A stretch of DNA of 64,000 nucleotides, from positions 21,927,675 to 21,991,674 of the forward strand of contig NC_135560.1 in NCBI RefSeq assembly GCF_964340395.1. The letters run 5' to 3'. Shown here piece by piece: positions 13,636 to 33,212 of this stretch (position 1 is its first letter; each line of letters begins with the position of its first letter). The notes below the pieces were generated by a model. It saw only the letters and a program-made list of their open reading frames with translations, ran no database searches and had not been told where the DNA came from. The DNA is from Glandiceps talaboti. Lineage: Eukaryota; Hemichordata; Enteropneusta; Spengelidae. The translations under genes and the position numbers were made by a program.

Positions 13636-16554
13636 ACAATATTTATAATTCTATCTCAGAGAGTTGCACATAACAGGGTCAGTAAAAATGTGTTTTCATT
13701 GCTTTTTCAGCTTGAGAAATGTAGCAAAGTTGTAATGAACCTCATGTTTGTTCATCTTTAAGAGTAGAGATACCCTGACAACTTTACTTGGGAGAATAAC
13801 ACAATTCCAGATTATTACTCCCTTATTTCCATAACAATGCAAACAGTAAAAAATGTCAAAACAAATCCTTCTACCTATAGTGGACAGTACAATGTATGCA
13901 TATATATCCATATCCCATACTGAGTTATTCCATGTGGTTAGATGGATTACTTCAAATGGTTTAGAAAAACATATGAGTTCAAAGGTTACACATTTACAGT
14001 TCACTGCTACATGTCTTTGTTATGCAAATCACATAGTATCAATAATCGGTCAATCAATCAATCAATCACATTTCTGTGTGATTACATATTGAAGCACAGT
14101 GATGAGGTATTCTTCTAAGTTCAAATTGCCATAAGACTTGGTGAACCATGGGTTCCACAACAGTATAATATAATTTGACACATTTCAAGTGATCAGATCT
14201 ATTAATACACAGCATAGCCAGTATAATAATTCAGTCAATATATTCCCCTTGCTGTTTTTGAAAGCTCTTATCAATACAGATGTATGGCAGATATATTATG
14301 CTGTAGCTCAGATCTGCAAGTTTTGGAACTGCTAATACATAAATATAAGGCAAACCTATACATAATAACCATGATCCATTCTTCCTAAGATCTACTGATC
14401 ATGCTGTTACAGATATACAAGACACACACGATGATAGAGCTATGAACTTGAAGTCACTTCAACTTGTTTGCAGTAAGTACTTCTATCTACAATACAACAA
14501 TTATCTGCAGCTACAAAATGAAGTCTTTAAAATGTGAGTATTCTTAGAAATCTATACAAACTCTATCCTAGAGAAAGTAATGTACATATAACAAGTGAAT
14601 CTAATCCAGTGTAGTATTGCCACTGTTGAGACACCACATGTACTTACTTATCTATAAAGAATAAATAAAACTTAGAAAAAACCCTGCCAGTAAATACAAG
14701 GCACAAATTGTATATCAGTATCACGTAACATTTAATACAGAATTTACTTTTTATCAAATCAAGCAGCAAGTTTCTGCCTTTCCTTCTTGATTTCTATTTG
14801 ATCTTTCATGCAGTGTCATTGCTTTTAGAGTTTTACTTTGAAGAAATGTGTTTTTCACATTTTTAAATTTCATGAGTTAATTGTGAATGAATGAATAGAT
14901 TGAAATATCAACATTGACTCCATCACATAAAACAAGGATAAGCCTCCGTTTGTTTATTTTGTTAAATACAGATTTTACACAGCACACACAGTGTTTTACA
15001 ATGTTCAGCCAGTTAAAAATGATATTTTCGACACCACATGGCCAAAATAAACCAACATGATGGTGGTGGTGGTGGTGGTGGTGGTGAAGAGAAAGGGCAA
15101 AGAGGTAAAACAGATTAGTGTTGATAAAAGTTTCTTTACTTTCCATGTCACAGTGATAGTTTGCTGTATTCTCCTTCCTTAGGTAGGATAAATCATTAAG
15201 TTAGAGAATCGGAATCACAATCCATATAATATTTGAAAAAAATAGTTGTAGGTAAACATTTCTGATAATGAAAAATTATGCTTTTTTCTTAAATGTACAA
15301 CAGCAAATACAAACACACCATTTTAAACAAAGCAAGAGAAAAATTATTTTGAAAAAAAATTACATTCTTAACTGCACTAGCTTCAACTGGAGTACTATCT
15401 TTCTTCAATCAACCAACAATATATTCACTGAAAATTGTCAAAATATCAATAAATAAATATTATATATGTTACCTAGAAGTCAATTTTATCTGTAAGTACA
15501 GTAACAGGTTGAAATCTTCTTCATTTTGGAGGTGCTGATTTTAAGGTGTGGATCCAAAAAACAATATATTGTACCATAGTATGTGTACAACTACACAAAT
15601 ATGTTTACTCATAATTGATTCAATACTGCTCAGAGTGTATGATATTACAAGTACACCTATATTTAACGAAATAGTTTCAAAAATTATTCCAGTTGGACCT
15701 AGTGCAGCTGTAAATGTAAATTTAAATATGTATGGTTACTGGTATTACATGGAATTCTGAGATGCGATGGAATAAATTAATTTCTGAAACTTATATTCAG
15801 CAAAACACACAGTATTTCTAAACAATGTTTTGACATAATACATTCTTTCCTAGGCTTAGTATGACCACAAACTAGGAAGAAATCTGTGGTATAACTTTTT
15901 TACTGCAAACTGTTTGTTGATATTAACAATGTTGACAATCCATGCAATAAAAGGTGACACAACAAATCACATTATTTGCTTATTTATTCAGAATTTCTAT
16001 TTGATATACAACAAGTAACACTGAAGTAAAGCACTTTCTCTACAAATATGTGCTATACTAGTTTATTGCATTTATATGAAGTATAAAAATATACTGTTTC
16101 AATTGGTTTATTTACAAGCCTAGCATGTGGCCTTTCTAATGTGGTCAAGTAGCAAATGAAACTGTATACTTTTACACTTTGATATAAATGATATAAACGA
16201 TCGTGGTACATACCAGTACAGAAAACGCCTTACTTAGTGTTATGGGTTGTATTTCCAAGACTTCCTATATGTTTACAGATTTACTCACAGAAACGTACCA
16301 TTATGTTTCAGGGAAATAACAACTTCTTGTTTTGATAAATATGCTGCATTGCGTTTCATTTTAATTTTCAAAATTTGTTGTGATCTATGTCCTAAAATAT
16401 AGAGATTTGTAGAGTAACGACTTCAATTGCAAGTTGTATCTGAGACACATAAGCTCAATAAATGTGATTATAAATTTGTTGTAGAAGAGTAAATTTCCAT
16501 CACTTCTATAGCCTTATGATGAAAGCTCATCTGTGCAAAGTTCAGTCTAAGTTA

Positions 16555-16820
16555 ATGGATTTAACTTCGTATTGCACCGAAATTTAATTAGTTTACCAAA
16601 GCTTTCGCCAGATATCCACCATGGCTTCGTCAGTGTTTTCTGAAGTCAAGACACATGTGTGACTTCAGACAATTGTCCCAAATTCTCAGACGTTAGTAAC
16701 GTCCCCCATCATGGTTCATGGATGGTGACTTCAGAAAACACTGATGAAGCCATTGGTGGATACCTGGCAAAAGCTTTGGTGAGCTAATTAGAATTCAGTG
16801 CAATACAAAGTTAAATCCAT
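16555..16820. mobile_element. Foldback MITE-like element, about 266 bp
   Basis: It starts ATGGATTTAACTTCGTATTG and ends in the near complement CAATACAAAGTTAAATCCAT. The arms of about 95 bp (including CAGTGTTTTCTGAAGTCA and TGACTTCAGAAAACACTG) surround a loop of about 75 bp. A 12-base direct repeat TTCTATAGCCTT occurs at 16504 and 16820, but the left one is some 40 bp outside, so it is not a clean target duplication. Confidence 0.75.
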
Positions 16821-17385
16821 TCTATAGCCTTGTAGTAAATTTCCGTAATCACCACCTTAACACCTCTACAACCTTGTTCATCAATTGTAGATTGTCCTCT
16901 TTGACATAATAAATGCCTATGTTTACGTGACTAGCACATTAAACACAATGTTATCTACATTGACCCCATGACACTACAAAATCTTATTGCATTTTATGTA
17001 GTACTGCATACAGTAGAGAATACAAGGTGGCATCATTTTATTTTACAACTATAACAACATTAACCTGAGACAATGGTTTTATGGAGTAATACTTTACAAC
17101 TTTCAACAGTTTTTTTTCTACCCTCAGACATTATAACACTTTACAACCAATTACAGGTATTCATAACTAAATTCTAATGAGTAAAGACCTTTTCATTAAT
17201 TATGCTATAAACTCTGATACAATTCAAAGGTACACCATAGGGTATCACAGCAATCAGTAGTTTTATCCAGCTGACATTGATAGTAGAGAACCTTACACAA
17301 TACATTCAATACTTCCTGAATGTGAGATTTGACTAGACATTCAATTACATGGTATGTTTATCTCACAACATGATCACTTGTAAAA

Positions 17386-18237
17386 GCTGAAGCAACCTGC
17401 TACTCAGCATAGTCCCTTACAAACACTGAAGCAACCTGCTACTCAGCACGATCCCTTACAAACACTGAAGCAACCTGCTACTCAGCATAGTCCCTTACAA
17501 ACGCTGAAGCAACCTGCTACTCAGCATAGTCCCTTACAAACACTGAAGCAACCTGCTACTCAGCATAGTCCCTTACAAACACTGAAGCAACCTGCTACTC
17601 AGCATGGTCCCTTACAAACACTGAAGCAACCTGCTACTCAGCGTAGTCCCTTACCAACACTGAAGCAACCTGCTACTCAGCATGGTCCCTTACAAACACT
17701 GAAGCAACCTGCTACTCAGCATGGTCCCTTACAAACACTGAAGCAACATGCTACTCAGCATGGTCCCTTACAAACACTGAAGCAACCTGCTACTCAGCAT
17801 GATCCCTTACAAACACTAAAGCAACCTGCTACTCAGCATAGTCCCTTACAAACACTGAAGCAACCTGCTACTCAGCATGGTCCCTTACAAACACTGAAGC
17901 AACCTGCTACTCAGCATGGTCCCTTACAAACACTGAAGCAACCTGCTACTCAGCATAGTCCCTTACCAACACTGAAGCAACCTGCTACTCAGCATGGTCC
18001 CTTACAAACACTGAAGCAACCTGCTACTCAGCATAGTCCCTTACCAACACTGAAGCAACCTGCTACTCAGCATGGTCCCTTACAAACACTGAAGCAACCT
18101 GCTACTCAGCATAGTCCCTTACAAACACTGAAGCAACCTGCTACTCAGCATGGTCCCTTACAAACACTGAAGCAACCTGCTACTCAGCATGGTCCCTTAC
18201 AAACACTGAAGCAACCTGCTACTCAGCATGGTCCCTG
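17386..18237. repeat. 39-bp minisatellite, about 22 copies
   Basis: The unit reads CTGAAGCAACCTGCTACTCA followed by GCATGGTCCCTTACAAACA. Copies differ at a few fixed positions (CATAG, CATGG, CATGA; ACAAAC or ACCAAC). The unit length is a multiple of three and the + frame TLKQPATQHGPLQ stays open from just after a TAA at 17381 to a TAA at 18335, without any ATG. All other frames contain stops in most units. No splice context or homology supports translation. Confidence 0.95.
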
Positions 18238-18802
18238 GTATAATACAATACACACTGCACTTACTGAGCCAACCTACTGTGCTGTACTGCCTAACCTAAT
18301 CCCATCCTACAGTAATCGTAATCCAATTTTATATTAAGTTTTACCAAATGAAATGTTTTAATATTCATAATTACGTATCCCAATCTAATATTTCTATGTA
18401 TAATCAGGTCATAATTCGGTGGAGTTGTATTAAATATTGCTACATTCATCATGTATTGTCAATCAATTTTCATGCTACTGCACTTGTATTCATTTTTCTT
18501 CAAATTCAATGTTAAGCTGTCTTGTTTCATAATTGACAGTCACCCCTTAATAATGATGTACTATGCACAATAAGAGTATTAATTCATATTTTGAGAGTTG
18601 TGGTAAAAATACTTTTCACATAGTCACTTTCAGAGTCGACTACAGTTGTTTGTTGTAATAATTTCTGACAATAGAGTATTATATTACTATATGTTGAAGT
18701 ATCTCGAATCAAGGATCAATATTATGTATAGTTGCCTACTTACAAATTCACATCACTGGACTATTTAACTAACTGACAGAGCTATTCTCAAACCCGGTCT
18801 GT

Positions 18803-18957
18803 ACAGCAAATTTAAGACTACCACCTTATACATTTGGTAGTCTAGATACAATGTGTAGTAGTCTATTTGCTCTCAAATACAGCAAATTTAAGACTACCAC
18901 CTTATACATTTGGTAGTCTACATACAATGGGTAGTGGTCTACTTCCTCTCAAATACA
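18803..18957. repeat. 76-bp tandem duplication with internal hairpin
   Basis: Copies start ACAGCAAATTTAAGACTACC at 18803 and 18879, and a third partial start lies at about 18975. Each copy carries the small inverted repeat AGACTACCA...TGGTAGTCT. Confidence 0.85.
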
Positions 18958-21156
18958 GCTCGAGTCTTGTCTGTACAGCAAATTTAAGAGATTATGTTAT
19001 TATATGTGTATTATAGGAGATTTAGTTTATCATTGGAAAGCCTCGGAGTCCATTAGATAAATGGATGGGTTACAGATCCTTTTTAGAAAGATGCTGAACA
19101 GTTGAAACACTGTGAAATACTCATTTAATCAGTAAATTGTCTTATTACTCTGGTAATTGAGACTTCGTTTTACTAAGATAGACACAAACTAAATCTATTG
19201 TCCTTCAATGTAGTAGATTACACAAGTGGATGATACTGGTTTCTCTGTTGTACAATTCTGATCACAGACCCCACATGAAAGGTCTATGTTCAAATCAACC
19301 TGTGATCAAGATAGTGTAGACATTGGAAGTACTAAAACAGTACACTGCATGTTCTCTGTGGATGTCTCCCTACTGAGACTATAATTAAACCAATGTCAAT
19401 TCAATATCTTATCACTGTAGTATCATCATGTTGTGACAATAATTTAAGTTTGTGTCTATCTCAGTATACTGAGGGCTCAGAGTCGAAATGGTAGTCTCAC
19501 ATACCAAAACAAATGGTTTCTCCTAACAAAAACAGAGATAATATTTGTTTACACCACAAAATAGCAGACTTGTATAAGTTTGCATAACTGATGGGACAAT
19601 ATACCCATTCCATTACAAGATTCCATGAATGGTCTAACCTCAGACTTTCTTGTCCAGGCATTATAATTTGTTACATCAAGACAATTTGTCACATGACCAT
19701 TGCAACAGACATCAATCCTCTGAAGACCTTGTTGAGATGATATTACAATATATTACAAATTCTATTATCATTAAATATTTCGTACAATTTATAACAAAGT
19801 TTTCATATCGAAAGATCTGTTACAGTTGACTGTTCAACCTGAGAGAAATTCTGAAATTAGACTAAAGTAAGTAATGAGTCATTGAATGGAATGATTATAT
19901 TTATGGAGATGATTAATTTTGCTTGTGCAATGGTCTTGCATACAACTAACAACCACATTATGATATAACACAAACTCAACTTAGCAAACAAAACTTTAGC
20001 CAAAAAATTAGATCTAAAAATCTTACAGAAAAAATAGTAGTTCATTCCAAAAATACCTCTTGAAAATAGTATTTGTGAAATCCGTTTTAAAGTATATTCC
20101 TGTAATTTCTGACAATCTTGTACAAAAATCAAAGAATACTGAGATGAGTTAATTAGACCAAATAAGGCACATTTAGCAGTAAATCACAGGAATCTCTGAG
20201 AATTAAGCCCATTAGCATTCATCATAAGGGCAAAGGTCAAAATCTGCATGTCAATGTTGATTGACAGGTGTCAAGGTATCCTTTAGTATTGATTGACAGC
20301 TGCAAATGAGCACCTAATTTAGTAACATCTCCACATGTGTAATGAAGAAAAATGGTTAAATACGTACTTTGTAAGCTGCAAAGGTTAATTTATAGTGACC
20401 TACACTGCTTGCGTCATTGATTATGATTGCTTCTTATGACCATTGGGATGAAAGTTAGGAACAAGTTTTATGTTTGAATATGTCATCTCCTAATCTTCAT
20501 CAAATTTAATACCTAGGTACAGGTCACCTGTTTCTGTGCAACTTGTGTATTAAACTGACTGGATTGTACAAGTTAAAATGTAACACATATCTCATGAGAC
20601 AAATCAAACTAACATGTCTAGAACTTCATTCCCCTTGTGTTTATATACAATCACAGTTACTCCCCTTTGACTGACACTAGAGTGGTACCTCCTATACATT
20701 CATACATCAGTACACTATGACAGTAAATGAATCTAGGAACAAAGCGAATGTAAACAGACTTATCCAATAAACACTGCCCTCTAGAGGCACAATGTAGCAG
20801 AGGCATATAATTATTCCATTAATCTTTAAAATCATGAATACCTACACAAGTTTTTGGACTATGATTGTTATATATATCCTCATCTGAAGTCAGAATTTAT
20901 AAACAAGCTTTATGCCTACTAATACATCCTGCATTTAATTTGATTTCTTTTGGTCTTGGACGTACAGGCACTAGCTTTAACAAGTACATTAGATCTAATC
21001 TCCTATACTGAAATAGGAGTTTTCAATATTGAGTTCCATATTTCTTTACCCTGTCTTATCTAGTAAGCAATAACCTTCCAATATCTAATATTTACATGAT
21101 AAGGAAAAGTCTCACTAAGGAAGGTCTGTGGTCTACATATATTAGGCAATGAGGGC

Positions 21157-21302
21157 AGACTGTAAGATACGTTGTGTTGTTCAGCCCTATCAGACGACTT
21201 CTAAACCACTGTAAGATACATCATGCTATTCAGCCCTATCAGACTTCTAAACATGCAGTGCTGGCTGATAACGTGGCACAAATGTCGTATCTTACAGACT
21301 GG
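21157..21302. repeat. Short inverted repeat flanking two direct repeats
   Basis: CTGTAAGATACG near 21160-21172 is matched by CGTATCTTACAG near 21287-21299. Between them a segment with CTGTAAGATAC and CAGCCCTATCAGAC is duplicated about 50 bp apart. Origin unknown. Confidence 0.6.
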
Positions 21303-21627
21303 CGATTAAGGATTACTATATAAACAGGAATGATCTGCAGGTTACTATTCAGATTTTACATGTAGATGCTGCTATCCCTTATTCTTCATTAACTATGGTA
21401 TGAACTTATTGTATTCTATAGAAAGTTGGAATACACGACTTATGTAAGCGGTATGAAAGAGTAAAGTCAAACCATAAGTACCAAAGGCAGTTAGTTGTGT
21501 GTACAGTTATTCAGTATCATGTTATACTGCCCTCACTGTTGTCAACTACCAAAAGCAGTTGTGTCTTATACACTATACTTTCTCTCTTTCATATACTGCC
21601 CTCTATGTTGTCAATATAGATAAATGA

Positions 21628-21980
21628 TTAAAGTGGCCACATGGATGAAGATTAGGTATTTATTTTGGATTTTTAATTTATAAAACAATTTCATCATTGC
21701 TTCCTAACTGAAAAATCAATTTGAAACAACATATGACGAGTCCTTCTTTGTAACTCAAAAATTGCAAAAGCATAATAACTGTGTAAAATCTTTGTTATTG
21801 TACGTACAATAACAAACTTTTTACACTTTTTTTTAGCTTTTTGCAATGGATTGAGTTACAAACATAGACTTGGTCTGTCTTGTTTCACATTGTATGTTCA
21901 GGTAGGACGCCATGATAAAATTGTTTTATAATTAAAAATCCAAAATAAATACCCAATCCTCATCCATAAGGCCACTTTAA
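21628..21980. mobile_element. Palindromic TTAA MITE, copy 1
   Basis: The element reads TTAA-AGTGGCCACATGGATGA at the left and ends GGCCACT-TTAA at the right. The whole 353 bp folds on itself: each half is about 170 bp and the centre is the perfect palindrome GTTATTGTACGTACAATAAC. TTAA on both sides is the target duplication typical of piggyBac and related cut-and-paste families. Other copies are at 35127, 61214 and 62785. Confidence 0.88.
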
Positions 21981-24900
21981 CATGAAGAAGAAAATATGGA
22001 TGGACATGACAGTTGTCCACAAACAAATATACTAGTCTGTATAAAACTATGGCGTTCACACTAAAGTGACAGCATTATCAAAATAAAACACTTCATCAAC
22101 TTGTAAAACGATAACAAAATCAGCACCGTAATAGTATCATTAAAATGAACACAATTCTATTGGCTTATCAAGATACAAGAAATGTGTATTGGTGGGTCTT
22201 AAATCATCACACACAACTCTGGATAAAAGGTTATATATACATGTACACTCATTACTTCTCAACTTGAATAAAAAAAAAGTAAAATCATTTGAATGAGAAA
22301 AGGTCACCTTTTTTGGAGTAAAAACAAAATCCAACCAAGTGAGGATATAGATAGATACAAGTAACTTAGAATGGAGGCAATCCCTGAAGAGATAAAATTA
22401 TGCAAATAGAAAATCATCATACCAAACAAGGATAATTTCAGGTAAGTATAACACCAAATAAGAACAAAATTATTCCAAATATGGATGGACACAGTAGTTA
22501 TGAATAAGAATAAAGTTAAAAACAATCATTGGATGAAGTATAGAATGTTACAACTTCATACGTCTGTTACTAGATTTTATGCCATTGTATGATAACAATT
22601 ATGATATCAACACATGCATCAACCCTAGGGTAGAGAACATGAAAACAAACTCAGCAATAGTCTCTAAGAAATGTTCATAAAAATAAATTTGACATCAATC
22701 AATATGGACTAACATGAGACAGTAGAAATATAACAGTAGGTTATGAAAATGAAGTGATGATATATTTGTTTGTCAAAGGTGAAAGTTTGTGACACGTCAA
22801 AAGTGTTATTGAGTCTTGTAATATACATAATAAGAATACCCTACAGCAGTACCTTATCATGTAAAATAACACAGTAGATGTGTCAATAAATAAATAAATA
22901 TGCATAAATGTGTTCAAGGAATGGTGTAGCTGAGGCATGGGTTGATATCAGAAGACAAAACTGAGACAGTTCAGTTTCAGTTGTATCTAAATATCACTCT
23001 AACTTCTAAGATCTTAAAACAATACAATTCTACAGACAAGTATGTCACACATTTACAGTTTAGATGCCAGAATATCATTTCCAATTACATCTGAAAAAAT
23101 TCAGATATTTTCTTACATCCTCAAAGCTACATCTAGAGAATGTGGGTAGACAGTTGTAGTTCAGGGCTACCGAGAATTGCAATCCTGAATACTATAAGGA
23201 ATATGAACCAAAATTCTACTATGTGTCTTTCGAGAATTGAAACTACAGTATCTTACAGGAAAAATCACTTTGTTTCTGCACATACACCAATATGCTTCAG
23301 TGATTTCCCTCCTAGTTTTCATGATCATTTGAGTAATCTGGAGCAAATTCAACTGTGTAGTATTATGATGGATGCCTAATACATGACAACTGTTCATGAC
23401 TTCCAAAGAATAAGAAGCAAAATAGAACATTCAATGCCTCCTTGTAACATGTACATCCACTTTTTTCTTCAAGTGTGACTTTCATGAAGAATAACTCTTT
23501 TCTCTGTCAAGATGGCCAACACATTAGCTTTATGTTGTCATGGCAATGAGTACTGCATTTTAAGGTAGGACCTTGGGTCCAAAATTTATATGTATATTAC
23601 CATTATGGCAGGTGTCATTATTTTCTTAGCAGCTTTTTAGAATGAATTGAACATCTCAATGACTGGTGAACAAGTCCACAAGTCTAGGTGAAAGCTTAGT
23701 TTTTTTTGCTTTCACTTAGTACTACAGTGTTTCAAAACTTCAAATATCTATGTATGACATGGGGCATGTGTAAATGTGGTCAACTTTGGTATGTCTGGCT
23801 AATGTCATATCGAATGAATTTGTAGTACATGTTTATTATTGACATGGCTAGTATTGTGTGGCTGGACATTCAAGGGAGGTCTGTATGAAAAGTTGCATAA
23901 TGTAAGAATAGATAGATTTTGTTACTCTCAATAATACTGCAAATCAAATCTGGCTATGTAAATTGCTAAATGCTGTGACATTTACAAGAGATGTAAAAAC
24001 TACTACTGTTTTACAGTTGATATGTTTAAAGACAGACATTCCATACAGCACTCTGTTTTCTTTGAATGAATGGATGGATGAAGCTTCATGTTGAGGATCA
24101 CAGCCTTGGTATGCTATTTTACTTTGTGCTAACTTATATCACGTTTTCCATTTTTTCTGTTTGTTTGTTTTGACCGTAAGTTTGTAGCAAAGCAGTACAA
24201 ATAATATAAGAATGTATAAAAACATAAGAGGGATGTAATAAACCCTTGACAAAGAAATGCAAGAGAGTTTATGTACAGGAGGATGTATATAAAAAATATA
24301 TCCACATGGTCAATACACATACATTGAATGTAATGGCCTTGGACTGAAACTTTCATTTTACAATATTATTTCAAAAACAATACTTAATAGAACAAACTGT
24401 TTTATGTTTATCATTATGATACCAATCATAAAGGCATTTCTCATTAGCAATGTACTTAATGTACTTTCAATCAGCCATGGTCAACAATTTAATTACCTTT
24501 AGAATAACTGATAAGTCGTAAACTTAAAGCTAACTATTTTGTGGTGACGAGATAAAGCCAACTTTACTTATTCAATGGTATAATACCCCAAATCTCAGTT
24601 GATGCTTAGCATCTTAGTGGTTAGCTATAACTAAATAAACATTTTGTAAAGGATATCTGATCATCATGATAGTTTCATGGTACTTGGTATTAAAGTAGAA
24701 TAACCCTCATAATTTGTTTGATTTACACAGCTAATAAAACCCACAAAAAACACTGGTGCACTTGCTTGCTTGTGGTAAGCAGGAATGAGACAAGGTTCAT
24801 GCAAAGACATACAATGTAATTAGTACCGGTAACTTATCAAAGCATAAACACCATTGGAGCCCTAGATCCCATGACTCTGTTTACTGATAGAACACGTTAT

Positions 24901-25299
24901 AACAATGAGTCTGACTGTTAGTATTACGTTATAACTTCCACAGATAAAAAACAAACTGATAAAAACATTGCGTGAACTTACAACAAAGGCACCGCTGTTG
25001 TATAATTTGCTTTGTCTGAAAGGAGATTAGGGTAGTTTGACATTACAAAGAGTAACGCTGTCTGACTAGATATTTAAATCTAACAGTTACCTTTTTGTGA
25101 ATATAGTACAAATTCAATACTATCACTATTAACTTTCTAGTGGAAATTATATTAGACAAGATGAATACATTCCTGATATGACACAGACTGAGACCTTTAA
25201 TTTCTAACAAGCCACTTGTTATCTTCCAATAATATGTTATGTTCATGTTAATCAATACCCTTAATACCATTCTATTGAGGCTAAACATAATAGTGCTCT

Positions 25300-25640
25300 A
25301 ACCAAGGTTACTCAAACTTCAAGTTTTGTTAATTACATTTAATGGATCTGACATTCAAATACAATTATAATACTATATACTTTTATTTTATAGTTATATC
25401 AATACAGAATTCAAAGGCCTGGCATCACATGTAGTGCATAAACCAAGGCTTCTTTTAATTCATGTTTTGTTGATTACATTTATGGATGTATAGTTATACT
25501 TGTATTTAAATTCAATAATATTAGTTATCAAGGAAGAATTTAAAAGACCATAGTACACAAACCAATTAGTAATAATTTATGTTGATTACATTTCTATGAT
25601 ATTATGATATTCACATCCATATTTTATATTTTGTCACCAT
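25300..25640. repeat. Degenerate tandem repeat, about three units of 120 bp
   Basis: The phrase GTT(A/G)ATTACATTT, followed by a 'TGGAT..' or similar segment and a 'TATAGTTAT..CAA' segment, recurs near 25330, 25470 and 25580, with the lead-in ACCAAGG or ACCAATT. Divergence is high, so it is an old triplication. Confidence 0.5.
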
Positions 25641-26092
25641 GCTTCATTGATATTAACTTATCAAGAATAGCAAATATTCATTACTTGTGGATCATATACA
25701 GTGTTGAGAATATTCATAAAGTCACACCCTGTATAACAGACTAATTGCAGAAAAAACAAATTATCTTCTTTCTTTCTTTTTTAACAATGAACAAACCTGG
25801 CAATCCTAGAAATATACATCTATGTTGTATGAATGTTGATATAAAAATGATGGGGAATTGTCAAATCTCTTTCAAAGGAAATCAAATATTGCTTTTGAAA
25901 TGCATATTATGTGGTTTACTTAATAAACTAGCATGTACCTTTTCTTGTTTAGATAGACTTTAAAATGAATCATGAAACCACACTGGTCTAGAATCCCTGA
26001 GTAAAATAATCACTTTTGACCTTTGACCTTTGGCAAACTGAATGAAAAATTGCACTTGCATCACATAGTTACAAATCAATATACTTTTATTT

Positions 26093-26098
26093 TTTATT
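26093..26098 (-). promoter_or_regulatory. Poly(A) signal of AK6
   Basis: AATAAA on the minus strand lies about 385 bp past the AK6 stop codon and is the likely cleavage signal. A G-run (C-run in the transcript) at about 26178-26203 falls inside this 3' UTR. Confidence 0.5.
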
Positions 26099-26481
26099 GC
26101 TGAATATACAGAACTCAGAGATTCTTTCTTTGAGTATGTGCCATTCAGTTGCCTCTTCTAAAAATGTTACAATATATGGGTTGGGTGGGGGTGGGGGGGG
26201 GGGGTAAAAGTCCATAGACTAGTTACTTTCACTGAATCTATGTTTCCATATGACGCAAGAAATTTCAAACAGAAGTTACTGAGTTGTCACATGATATTCA
26301 GATCTAAGAAAGCTGCCTTTCTGTAAATTTCAGCACACCAGGATGTGTGACATTTGGGGTCATTGAGTCTGCTCATAGCCTACACACAGTAATCAAATCC
26401 TATCCCAGAGTGCTGACAGGAATGTCTGTATATATATTGGCAATATTTGTTGCTAAGATACACAATATGCTAATTAAGTTG

Positions 26482-32842
<6,361 letters not shown>

Positions 32843-33212
32843 CTTGCATACGAAATGAGATGTGACCTTGAAGCAAAGTTCATTCAATGTTTGAGGTCAA
32901 ATGAATATATTATTCAATATTGATCTTTCATCCAAGTAAATATTTATCTCCTCAAAAATACCAAACTCATCAGCATTTCCTAATTTAGATGATATTTGAT
33001 CAGTTAAAATTCTGAAAAGTAACAAAAAAAAGTACACATTTCACGCAATGTCTTATGGGAATATGGAATCAATCAACCCGGAAGTGCACCTTGGGCAACG
33101 TCAACGTTCGTGTTTATCATGCGATGATGGGCAGTGCAGTGTACAGGTAGAACAGCTGTCAGTTATGAAAGCCAAACATAATATGTAAATAACTTTAAGA
33201 AGTTAAAGCAAT
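32843..33212. promoter_or_regulatory. Divergent AK6/PARP16 promoter
   Basis: The two start codons are 370 bp apart on opposite strands, so both promoters and 5' UTRs must lie here unless unseen upstream exons exist. CCGGAAGTG at 33078-33086 is a consensus ETS/GABPA site, common in divergent housekeeping promoters. No TATA box is placed convincingly. The segment around 33070-33150 is less AT-rich than its flanks. Confidence 0.7.

Larger units (their letters stand above)
12890..26092. other. 13-kb AT-rich stretch without recognised genes
   Basis: Read on both strands, this region shows no exon chain with conserved protein signatures. It has a uniform AT-rich texture unlike the flanking 8-12 kb and contains the foldbacks, minisatellite and MITE listed separately. 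A minus-strand AATAAA lies near 12911. It could contain a long noncoding transcript or an untranslated region of a gene whose coding part I cannot see. A short minus-strand open stretch ending QIEIKKERQKLAA-stop near 14758 is the only protein-like patch and is too weak to call. Confidence 0.4.

Noticed and set aside
14743-14850. Minus-strand patch reading QIEIKKERQKLAA then stop
   Set aside because: Short, no convincing acceptor upstream and no other exons found; too weak for a gene call.
14877-15146. Minus-strand open frame with ten consecutive His
   Set aside because: The His run is a short CAC repeat; the flanks show no family resemblance.
17386-18237. CRISPR-like array of regular repeats
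   Set aside because: Units are head-to-tail without unique spacers, in an animal genome; a minisatellite explains them.
26178-26203. G-rich run with a quadruplex-like pattern
   Set aside because: It lies on the non-transcribed strand of the AK6 3' UTR, so the RNA is C-rich; similar homopolymer G runs occur at 5180, 11779 and 61048 as ordinary low-complexity sequence.
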